Shown here: one piece after another, positions 31,843 through 40,918 of the stretch
Layout: each line of letters opens with the position of its first letter
Position numbering within the stretch: position 1 is the stretch's first letter
Source: Ligula intestinalis
Taxonomy: Eukaryota; Platyhelminthes; Cestoda; Diphyllobothriidea; Diphyllobothriidae
Assembly (NCBI GenBank): GCA_036362985.1
Contig: JAYGXS010000005.1
Location: 9,415,290-9,479,289 of the forward strand
Reading direction: 5' to 3'
Length of the DNA: 64,000 bases
The notes under the pieces: model-generated
Told to the model about the DNA's origin: nothing
Database searches by the model: none
What the model saw: only the letters and a program-made list of their open reading frames with translations
Made by a program: the position numbers and the translations under genes

Positions 31843-32624
31843 CAGTAGTCGCCGGTTGTTAAACCCACCTCGGGCCCAGACCAAATTGAGCTTAATAAGT
31901 GGGGGGGGGGGGGGGGGGGCGCATTGACCGGAGAGTCCTAGTTCTTGATTAGCAAACGCAGGATAGGCACTTTACATTTCATGCGTACTGTATTATGTGT
32001 AGAGCTTGGTTATGTGCAAGAAAAGAATGCCGTTTGTCTGTATTTTACGTAATAACAAAAACAACAAAATGACTTGCGACACGTTTATAAAAAGTGGTCT
32101 AGTGTCAGTTGTTTTGGAGGAAACTTCACTCGCACGTGCTCCTTACTGTCCTTCTCCAGACATCAGAAATCGTCGAATTTTGTGAAATCTGCTGCCTGTA
32201 GACTGCGTTGCAGAGTGTAAAGTGCAGCTCTCATCTGTGTTGTTCCCTTAGTGTGTGTCCTCAGCGCTGCGGTTCAGACGCGTTAGCCTTTTGCGTGTGC
32301 GGCTTTCTCGTTTTGGGGATTTGTCCTCCTGGCTCCTCATGTCTGCTGCCGTCCGAACAGCGTGTCGCAAAATTTAACTTGAAAAATTAAAACAAATCAC
32401 ATCCGGCATCTTGTTTTGCGTAAGACTGGCCAAAATTATGTAACCAGTTGAGCAAGCAGAGATATGAGAATTTCACTCTATCCTGTTGGCAAACTGGGCT
32501 TTGTAGCCGGGGACCGGGCTTATTAGCAGGCGGATTTTGCTATGTAACATTCCGTCCCAAGCTGATTTGGGCTTAATACGTGGCTGGGCCTATTAACCGT
32601 GGGCTTAATAACCGGCGACTACTG
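31843..32624 (-). mobile_element. Tigger/pogo-like DNA transposon, deletion derivative (copy 1)
   Basis: Starts CAGTAGTCGCCGGTTGTTAA and ends as its inverted complement TTAATAACCGGCGACTACTG, flanked by TA on both sides (31841-31842, 32625-32626), the pogo/Tigger hallmark. It is 782 bp. It aligns in reverse complement with both ends of copy 2 at 34.33-35.19 kb but has a different interior. On the minus strand an ATG-led Lys/Arg-rich stretch (MRSQEDKSPKTRK) could be the start of the transposase. A 19-G run sits inside. Confidence 0.75.
31901..31919 (+). repeat. poly-G run
   Basis: Nineteen consecutive G within the Tigger-like copy 1. The equivalent position in copy 2 has no such run. Length may be affected by sequencing error. 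Confidence 0.8.
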
Positions 32625-33039
32625 TATGTAGGAGTCTGCCGCCCAGGCAACTGCGCGTGACCCATCCTTCCTTCGCTCCGCCAAGTCTTGTCCCCACGCG
32701 TGATTATCCACTCCGCGCGCACTATTTGCCTTTCTAGCACTAGATCGACTCGCTGCTTTATAAACATGTAAGTTCCAGGTCAACCGATACTCCCGCTTCA
32801 TTTGATTGGCTGCAGACGGCAAAGCTATGCAACGACACAACTTCATGGACACCACTGGCGTGTAGGCCTAAATGGCAGCTGGCTCGTCACACAACATTTG
32901 TACGGTTCATATTCTTACGTTAAGCTGTCCCTATCAACTTTGTCTTACCTGACTTGTGATTTGGAGAACCTTCTATTTTCGACACTACCACATATGGCAC
33001 AGACAGCGTTCTTGTAAAAATGACAGAAATGTTCATTTT

Positions 33040-33840
33040 TAATTTATTGATGAGCTGGAGATGGAGGTGTTTCTAAACGAAGGTCAGCTGAAGGTTTGAC
33101 TGACCTCAGAGATCCGGCGAGCCACGTTGAAAGTGTTTGCGATTTTCCCTATTTTGAGTTGGGCGCTGTTGACAGTGCTGCGAGGGCCATTTTATTCAAT
33201 ACTAGAGGACGGCAGCTTCATACAACCACTCCTTTTTGTATGTGTTGCTGGTCATCCCAAAAAGTACGCATTCGGCAAGTAATATACTCACGTTTCATTG
33301 ATTTCCGGTTCGGAGTTCAGCGCGATCCTCTGCGAAAAGCCGGGTCATGGAGAGATGCGTAGGGGCTTCAATGCTTTGGCTTCTGAGAAGCTGGCGGCCA
33401 TCGCTCCTGTTAATTCCAAAGCGCTCATCACAGTAGGCGTCCACGGGCATGGAAAAAAAACCTGAGACTGAAGAAGAGAGAGCAAGTAAGCAGACCTGCT
33501 TCACTCCCTCGGGTCATTATGAATGCTTCGGAGACTGCCACCTTGTCCGTGGCGCGCGCCATCATCCCGTCGCGGAGCCGCCTCACCATACACGTGAATC
33601 GCTCAGGACCGCCGAATGTATGCATGATTTTCCGGTGTCTATTGCGATTCACAGTGTCTATAGCCTTCGGCAAGCCTATGAATTTAGTATATAGGTGGGT
33701 GTGAATTTGCTGGAACTTCTCACACAGTTTGCGGTTTCGAAGGTCATCTCGGGGATCTTGCGGTGTCGTCGCAAGCTGCACTGCCTTCCTAGGAAAAGCC
33801 TTTGTTTCAAATGGCTGCTGAGACCCCTGAGAAATATGTG
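33040..33840 (-). mobile_element. LINE RT fragment, broken
   Basis: Minus strand 33840-33428 encodes a frame with CEKFQQIHTHLYTKF, DTVNRNRHRKIM, GGPERFTCMV and SEAFIM, the same RT block as the 4-7.7-kb LINE. The metal-binding F-V-D-L reads F-I-G-L, losing the catalytic Asp. 33504-33295 continues in another frame with DAYCDERFGI and IEAPTHLS. The thumb-region equivalent decays by about 33040. Confidence 0.75.
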
Positions 33841-33964
33841 AGGAAGAACTCTGCGGCAGCGTCAAACGACCATTTTCCTTCGTGCGTAGCACAGGGTTGT
33901 CGGTTCCCTTTCCTTTTGTAGAGACGGATGATAGTCGCGTCGATACAAGCGAAAATATGGGTCG

Positions 33965-34240
33965 CAGGAGGTAGGTGAGAAGAAGCAGATGCGACTGCTG
34001 GGACAAGAACCTTGTTCGCCTAGCGTTTCGGATTCTGTCGCGGATTCATCCTCAAAAAGAAATAGCAGAAATCTGCCGCCAGCTTCCGCGAAAATGCGAG
34101 TCCCAGGAGGTAACTGAGACGAGGCAGATGTGGTTGCTGGGACAAGCATCTTATTCGTATGCCGTTTCGAAATACGTCGCGGATGCATCATCATAGACAA
34201 TAGCAGAGACGGGTAACTCATACACAGGGAGATGCAGTAT
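33965..34240 (-). repeat. two ~139-bp tandem units, each with a degenerate hammerhead-like motif
   Basis: CAGGAGGTA.. recurs at 33965 and 34104, and GCTGGGACAAG.. recurs at about 33998 and 34136. Each unit carries, on the minus strand, the stem II block and GAAAC box seen at 3.7 kb (near 34018-34060 and 34148-34192). The CTGATGA box is altered in both. Tandem units with a hammerhead are typical of retrozymes and of Penelope pseudo-LTRs. Here they look decayed. Confidence 0.5.
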
Positions 34241-34333
34241 TTATAGGAGACGGTTGCTATGCTACTGCATACCTATTACAGTAGTCACCGTTTTTAGTTT
34301 TTTTACGATTTTGAGGTGTTCATTCATAATATA

Positions 34334-35194
34334 GGAAGTCGCCGGTTATTGAGCCCACGGTTAATAGGCCCAGCCGCGTATTAAGCCCAAATCAGCTTGG
34401 GACGGAATTTTACATAGCAAAATCAACCGGCTAATAAGCCCAGTCGCCGGCTACAAAGCCCAGTTTTCCATCAGGATAGAGTGAGATTCTCATCTCTCTG
34501 CTTGCGCAACTGGTTACATAATTTGGGCCAGTCTTACGCAAAACAAGATGCCGGGTGTGATTTGTTTTCATTTTTCAAGTTAAATTTTGCGACAGGCTGT
34601 TCGGACGACAGCAGACATTCCATTCGCCAGGCTATTGTTGATGCAATTGGTGAAAACGAGCAAGCAATTGGCCCTGAGGTTGCAGAGAAGATCAATTTGC
34701 TCCAAGCACTGAACATGTTAGGAGATGCATGGAAGCAGGTGAAGAAGAGCACAATAGAAAACTGCTGGCGGAAAGGCGGTTTTAAAACCCCTGATGTTGT
34801 TGCTGCTCCTGATGTTGGTGCTGCCGATGTGGTGCCTCCTTCGCCAGGAATCGATAAGGAAGATCTTCTCCAGTGGGTGGACATCGATGCCTGGAGAAGG
34901 ACATCAAGGAGCACTTGCGAGTGAAGTTTCCTCCAAAACAACTGACACTTGACCGCTTTTTATAAACGTGTTGCAAGTCATTTTGTTGTTTTTGTTATTA
35001 CGTAAAATACAGAAAAACAGCATTGTTTTCTTGTACATAAACATGCTCTACACATAATACAGTACGTATGTAATGTATAGTGCCTATCCTGCGTTTGCTA
35101 ATCAAGAACTAGGACTCTCCGGTTAATGCGCCCGCCGCTTATTAAGCCCGATTTGGTCTGGGCCCGAGTAGGGCTTAATAGCCGACGACTACTG
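34334..35194 (+). mobile_element. Tigger/pogo-like DNA transposon, deletion derivative (copy 2)
   Basis: Ends AAGTCGCCGGTTATTGAGCC and its complement-like GCCGACGACTACTG. Shares terminal regions of several hundred bases with copy 1 in inverted orientation. The interior keeps a C-terminal transposase piece (34640-34924). Flanking TA has decayed on the right (CA). Confidence 0.7.
34481..34924 (+). pseudogene. pogo/Tigger transposase C-terminal fragment
   Basis: The frame reads INLLQALNMLGDAWKQV then STIENCWRKGGF, the conserved end of Tigger-type DDE transposases (helix, then a N-C-W/F-R-K-A/G-G-F motif). The N-terminal DNA-binding and catalytic parts are missing, so the upstream half of the frame is fused terminal-repeat sequence. 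Not functional. Confidence 0.65.
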
Positions 35195-35269
35195 CACAAT
35201 TAACGGCTACCCCCCCCCCCCAATCGGGGATATTTGCCCGCTTGTGGGCTTATTGCTTGGTGGCTGGCG

Positions 35270-35790
35270 TGCGGGTCGTAACTGGCTGAACTTTCATTCC
35301 TGTCCTTGACGCCACATCTCCTGAAATATCTTTGCAAGTTTGCGCGTCTGCCGAGGCCTATCATGCTAGTGGGCTTCATCTGGTATCGCGTCGGCTCCTG
35401 GTTCTTTACTGCTGGACAGCTGATGCGGGAAGGTTGTTAGAAGATCCATTCGGGGCAGTCTACTGATGAAGGCGTTAGAAATTGGCAGGGTTGAATTAGC
35501 GCCCAACTGGCGTGATCGGCACGATGATTCTGACATTCATATTTCTCAAGAAGTGCTGCCCCGTCGGCGTGGTGCGGTTCCTTTGGCTGTTGGGCCGTAG
35601 ACTATGCAAAGTAAGTCTTCCTTTAATTCTTGTTCGTTTATATTTGGATCTAGTTAGACTTGCGAGTCATTCAGACGTCCGGTATTTCCCTCAGCAGTTC
35701 CTGCACCATGCGGCGACATGTCAAGAAGGCCGGCTTGTTTGCACCCTTTCGGTAGTTGACGTAGGCTTTATATATGGCTAATCGTTTTCA
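35270..35790 (-). mobile_element. LINE fragment (linker between endonuclease and RT)
   Basis: CTTGCGAGTCATTC at about 35660 and the following CCTCAGCAGTTCCTGCA-type block match 6568-6620 of the LINE at 4-7.7 kb. Sequence around 35300-35500 matches its 6200-6420. Same minus-strand orientation, no intact frame. Confidence 0.6.
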
Positions 35791-35889
35791 AAGAGTACTT
35801 TGTTGGTGCCCGTATATAAAAAGAAAGAGAATACTTCGCTTGCCGGAATCTTGACGTTATTCATCTGAGCCTTCGAACTCGCACTAAAG

Positions 35890-36210
35890 TCCACCCTCAG
35901 AGATGGAAGTGGCAACACAACAAATAACAGTTCTGTAGGAGGTAGAGGCCACCAAACACAAGTAATACCAGATCAATATATCGACTGACTGAGTTCTCGT
36001 TGAAAACCCAGGCCTTAGCTAAATCACAGCCAGTCTTGTTTCTGGTGTGGGCAATTATTTTCCTGGCTGTGAGGTTAAACTTGTGACCCGTTTTATAAGT
36101 GTGGGCAGCCACTTGTAATACTCCGTCACCTCGTCTCACAGGCAGCTTATGTTCGCGTTTTGTACGATTCACCCACGCGTCCAATCTGTCCTGCGTAGTT
36201 GCAAGAAGAG
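35890..36210 (-). mobile_element. Penelope-like element GIY-YIG fragment
   Basis: Minus strand 36184-35897 encodes LDAWVNRTKREHKLPVRRGD, VAAHTYKTGHKFN and ENSVSRYIDL, the C-terminal half of a Penelope GIY-YIG domain and its end. The GIY-YIG start is missing. Frames are mostly open. Confidence 0.65.
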
Positions 36211-36734
36211 ATTAGACACATACTTTCTCTGTCATTCGTTTTAGACCAGCCCTGGTGTTGAAGACGTGCACGACCGAAGGTGCCCACTCCGCAATTTATA
36301 CCTTCGTGCCCTTACATTGGCGTTACCATATGAGCCCACCTTTCTTCCAGTCGCTGAACCAAGCGGAAGCGGTGAACCAGCTAGTTCAAGAGAGCAATAT
36401 TTACTCAGCCCGATAGTCACTTGCTTCATCTTCGAGGCGAAGATATGGGGATCAGTTCAGTTATCGGCAGCGCAGCTTGCTTTTGTCACCAGCGCGTTCT
36501 GTCGATTTCAACTTTGTTTAGTAAGTGTTAGCGCCGCTCTCTAAGGTACATCCAGATTGCCTACTCTTGCATCGAAAACTGCTGGGACGGCTCGGACGCG
36601 AGTTATCACCCGGGTAATCCTGAGGGTACCGGATCGAAGGGACCTTAATGGCGACCGATTCATGCAGTTACAAGCGACCTTCAAAGGGCGGATATAAGGC
36701 CAGGACAAAGGAGGCACACGCAATCGCGACTGTC

Positions 36735-37145
36735 CCACAGCCGGGCTGCTGCTATTGGGTGGTCACGCTGACGACACATGCACGTGCGCGCTTAAGCAAG
36801 CGCGCGCGCACGGCCACCCAAGGAGAGCCAATGGGGAGCAATAACTACTGCCCTTTAAATAGCGAGGTTACGAGCCGAAGGGCATTCTGCTGCTAGCGAC
36901 CCAGGACACGGCTGCTAGAGACACGGAACGCTGTTTGCCGAGACGACGACAGAGCGCAAGCTGCGGACGGACACAGCAGACAAGCTGATAGACACACAGC
37001 AAACAGAGCTGATGTACTAGTAGAACTAACAGTAAAGTACTGTCTGCTATCCTGTTCCGTCTTCTCTTCCTAATACGTAACTGGGGTACATAACCGGTGT
37101 TAACACAGGAACACACAAGGTTAAAATAATTGGCGACGCAGGTGA
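36735..37145 (+). mobile_element. LTR-like sequence with primer-binding-site-like end
   Basis: GC-rich region with a TTTAAATA box (about 36853), ending AAAATAATTGGCGACGCAGGTG, which resembles an LTR end followed by a tRNA-primer-binding site as in Ty3/gypsy elements. No gag or pol follows, and no second LTR was found. Tentative. Confidence 0.25.
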
Positions 37146-37149
37146 TCAC

Positions 37150-38539
37150 TCCAGACGAAATAAGGTGGTGAGGTGGTGGTTTGAGCAGGCCGCCGTTGTT
37201 GTAGGTGTCAGATCCGGGTAACTCTGGACTCAACCCCCCCCCCCCCCCTTCTTCAGGCAACATTTACTGTCCCGACGCAGACATTGAAGTTGCCGTGGGC
37301 AATCAGTTTGTCTGCCGCTGACGTAGCTATCAAGACTTCGTCCAGATATTCAAGGAACCCACTGTTTGACTTTTCAGAACGGGTCATAGGTGCAGTCTGG
37401 TGACGGTGCCAAAATTTGCCCCCCCCCCTCAGACGCCGGCCGCTGTAGCGGGCCAGGAACGTTGAGGTTGGCACATACCTAAAGGATAAGTGACCGGAAG
37501 ATGGTTCTGCCGCGGAAAGTCGGAATCGGATTGATAAGCATCACCCAAGCACACAAATGTTAAGGCCGGAGTAAAAGGTAACGAGGATATATGGAGACGA
37601 ATCTACTAGTAATTAAAAATACGTACAGAGAATAATCTGGGGTTAGGGAACGGCGTTAAATGAATACAAGTCCCATCTGGAGTGGAGTGTGTTCTCTAAT
37701 GTCTGATCAGTTACCTGTGGGGAATGCAGTGCTGTGGGTGACTGCAGGGGTGGGGCAGGAGTGCTGACATTGTGTGTGGGACTGCGATACGATTGACGAC
37801 GACGGTGGCGGGAAGGGGGTCAGCGGCAGTGAGGGGAAAGGGCACCGGCTTCTTCACTGACACTCGATCACAACATCCCATCCTGGGTCCGCGCCAAAAG
37901 TGACGACCTGGGTGTACTTAAACAATCATTCAGTTTCTTGGCTTGTTACATCGCCTCTAAATGGCCTCCCCCAGCTAGCCGGGTCTCGTTGAGGGCGCCA
38001 GTCGTTGGCGCGCCAGTCCTTGGTCGGCTAACGCTGTTCTCCTTTCTAGTCGGATGCTCCTAGGATTGTCTCGATCAGGACAAAAATTCCAGGCAGAATC
38101 ACTCTAGCCGTAGAAAGTCAACCATATGCAACTCTTGGTTTTCAGGACATTCTATCAGAACCCAGTTTATTTGCTCATTCAGCATTTGAGAAGTCTGACG
38201 CTCAACCCCTGTGCTATGCTCTCTACGCTGTTTTGTGTTGTTGCTTTTAAACACATTATTTCGTCCGTCTGACGCTGCGCCAGCAGTCATGCGTGCGTCA
38301 AACCAAATAATAACAACTATCAAGGCAATACGATAATATTAAGCAATTATTAAAGGATAAACGGAGTACAAACCTCAACAATGGATGCAAACAGGCAAGA
38401 ACAAAAGGAGTCGGCCTAAGTGCCTTACACTAGACAGGGGAACAATACAAGTTCAACAACGACGCCACGCAGGGCGAAACCAGTCTTACGAGAGTTTGTA
38501 TGTGTAAACGGGAGAGGAAGCACCCGCCGCATTACTGTG
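37150..38539. other. non-coding, nothing recognised
   Basis: Two poly-C runs (about 37236-37249 and 37419-37427) and GC-rich segments. At 37260-37480 minus there are weak LINE endonuclease echoes (a KLIAHGNFNVCVG block resembling KLIVLGDFNARVG), so a decayed LINE endonuclease piece is likely there. Otherwise no signal. Confidence 0.35.
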
Positions 38540-39473
38540 ACCGTTACCGCAGCTTCAGTAGCCCCATTTTCGAAAGACACACTAAAATAACTACTATATT
38601 AGTTTCAGTAGGGTTATTTACATCTACTCATTGAAATCGACCGTTCCCATTCATCGTCTATCCTATCTTGCTCTTACACATACCCCACTTATCTCGCTTT
38701 TAAAGAAGCAACTGTTCCATTTGCTATTAAAAACATACCTTAGGTGTGAACTTTTGGTTTGCGTTATTGATTTATCACTGGTTTTATTAAGAACGCATTT
38801 ACTGCACTGTTAGGGTAAGGGTTAGGGCTAGGATTAGGGGAAGGGTTCGGGATATGGTTAAAGTTATTGTTATGGCATGGGTTTAGGTTAAGGATTTAGG
38901 GTTAGGGTTTAGGGTTGGGGTTTCAGGTAAGGGTTTTGGTTTAGGGTTTAGCGTTAGAGTTTGGCGTTAGGGTTTAGGGTAAGGGTGAGGGCTTAGGCGT
39001 AGGGTTTGCGATATGGGTTCGTTTAAGGATTAGTTTTTGGGGTGAGAATTTTGGATTTTGTAAATATGTTTGCGCGAAACGCTGTTATGTTTTTTTTCTG
39101 TGAAATATTCTTTTAAATTTCTTATTTTGGCATTGTCATAATCTTTATGAACTTTTCTTTTGCTATTAGTCCGCTCGTTTACATTTCGGTGTTTGGGTTG
39201 CGTTTGTAGTTCAGTACCATGAATTTGCTGGATGTAGGTCATCCCGCTAAAAATATGTCATTTTTGTTTTACGCGCTCTATGCCGGTGCTATATATAGCG
39301 CCCGCAATTTACACATTTAATTAAATTGAGGAACTTTTTAGACTTATTTTTCTATGCATTATTCACTATACATCCTTCTTTCCCACCCATAAACCCCCAA
39401 CTCCCACCAGTCCCGTAAGACAGTAGGCTGGGGTTTTAAAAGCATCGATGGGGCTACACAAGCTACTTTTGCC
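38540..39473 (+). repeat. 0.93-kb dispersed repeat, copy 2, with telomere-like core
   Basis: Second copy of the 29.26-30.19 kb repeat, same orientation. Its TTAGGG-type tract (about 38808-39025) is longer and more varied than in copy 1. Ends at ..CTACTTTTGCC, after which the two copies diverge at once, which fixes the boundary. Confidence 0.75.
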
Positions 39474-39689
39474 CACGTGACTTCAGGAGGCAGTTCATGC
39501 GGCATTCTAAATGGTCTGGAACACCAGCGCGAAAAGGTGGGTGGACAGCATCGTCACGTATCCACCACAAATTCAGTCATGGTTCTTCACCTCAGCGAGC
39601 TGAAACAGTTGTCTCTTGAGGCAGCCGGGAGGGGGGGCGACAACATTGTGGGGTAAGGGGACAAGGGAGCCGAACGGGGCTGGAGGCAG

Positions 39690-39910
39690 TATTCAATCGT
39701 GCTTTACGAATTTACATGCCTTTGCGGCTGCAAGTACATAAGTCGAGCGCAATGGCGATTGGCAGCCAGAGCCAAGGAGCACTTGCCGGGTTGGCTATTG
39801 AAACCGGAAAATAGAACTCTTCGTTCATCCGGTACTGACCATTTGATAGGTACGAGTCATTTTGCGGACCCAAAATCTTCTTTCCGAGTACTTTTTCGAG
39901 TGCGAACAAC
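39690..39910 (+). mobile_element. Penelope-like element GIY-YIG fragment
   Basis: The frame reads YEFTCLCGCKYISRAQWRLA then ARAKEHLPGWL, and DHLIGTSHF. It has the CxCG..YIG.T.R.L..R..EHLP pattern of Penelope GIY-YIG domains, with the G of YIG changed to S. The fragment stops within about 70 codons. Confidence 0.65.
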
Positions 39911-39961
39911 TCGTGCCTTGAGAAGAAGACGACTCAATCGCTGGAATCATACTTTTATTCG

Positions 39962-40003
39962 TCTGAAGTTTCGATATCCGTCGCGGATTCGTCATCAGAG
40001 GCA
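39962..40003 (-). ncRNA. hammerhead-like motif
   Basis: On the minus strand: CTGATGA (complement 39992-39998), stem II with GCGAC loop, then GAAAC (complement 39968-39972) followed by TTC in place of GTC. Core boxes are intact but the base before the cleavage site is changed and stem I is weak. Probably inactive member of the 3.7-kb family. Confidence 0.4.
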
Positions 40004-40009
40004 TAGAGA

Positions 40010-40918
40010 GAGCGCAGTAGCAGATAAGGTCTATCTGCTATAACTCGTACCTTGCACTGCCTGGAGGCAGTCTATATACGGCAGGTTAAACCCAATCTAG
40101 GTTAACTGTCGGAGCATGTGGTTAACCTAACTTTGCTTTGATAACACCCAGCTCCCTGATTTACACATTTCTTTGCCCGCCTTTTCGTTGTAATGTTTTC
40201 CCCACTTTTCCTTCAACATTGCTGTAATATGCTCAACTTACTGATTAGCCTTCGTGACCAGTTTATATGACCTTATTGACCTTTTCTGTACGAATTCACT
40301 TTTCTATTTTCCCATACGTTACTCACGTTATGCAGCAAGAGGAAGCAGCTGATGAGCACTCTCGGCCTTTGTGGAACTTTATCGCACTTTCTGCTGTTTT
40401 TATCAATCTTTAAATCAGTGCACCAGGGAAAAGATGCTTGAATTCCTAACGTACATTATTTGTGTTGGAAATCGGTAGAAAGCCGTCTAAATTTTATTTT
40501 TTATGCCAGCGTGTCCTCGAAGGAGTTAAACGCTGTACTACGAACCTTCTAGTTTTTTTCCTGTCAATGGTCAATTCCGTTCACACCTCCTGGCAAACGG
40601 ACACAAAGCTACCTCTGGCCGAAGGGTCTTCCCGAATCTGCACATATTCTAGCGCACACCATAACTGAGGGTAGTCATTGTGAAGGCAGTTCCAAGGCCC
40701 TGGAAAAGTGACATTTACTAAAACTTAGCTTTCACACTGTCTACGTGCACATCACACACACACACACACACATACACACACACACACACACACATACACG
40801 TGCAAACACGCAGGTTCGTATGGGAGGGTGTAAACACTGGCTGCCAATCACGGTGCCATCAATTTTGGCCAATTAAAGCTCGGTCCTGCAACGAAACTAC
40901 GCGCTGTGGCACGCATTT
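40010..40918. promoter_or_regulatory. region upstream of the macroglobulin gene
   Basis: No coding signal. Contains a (CA)n run (40752-40798) about 120 bases before the start codon. No clear TATA box. Promoter location is inferred only from position. Confidence 0.25.
40752..40798 (+). repeat. (CA)n microsatellite
   Basis: Nearly pure CA repeat with two TA interruptions. Confidence 0.95.

Noticed and set aside
37260..37480. Host gene exon
   Set aside because: The weak LGDFN-like block suggests decayed LINE endonuclease instead.
40752..40798. CRISPR or other spacer array
   Set aside because: It is a plain CA dinucleotide repeat; no repeat-spacer structure exists in the window.
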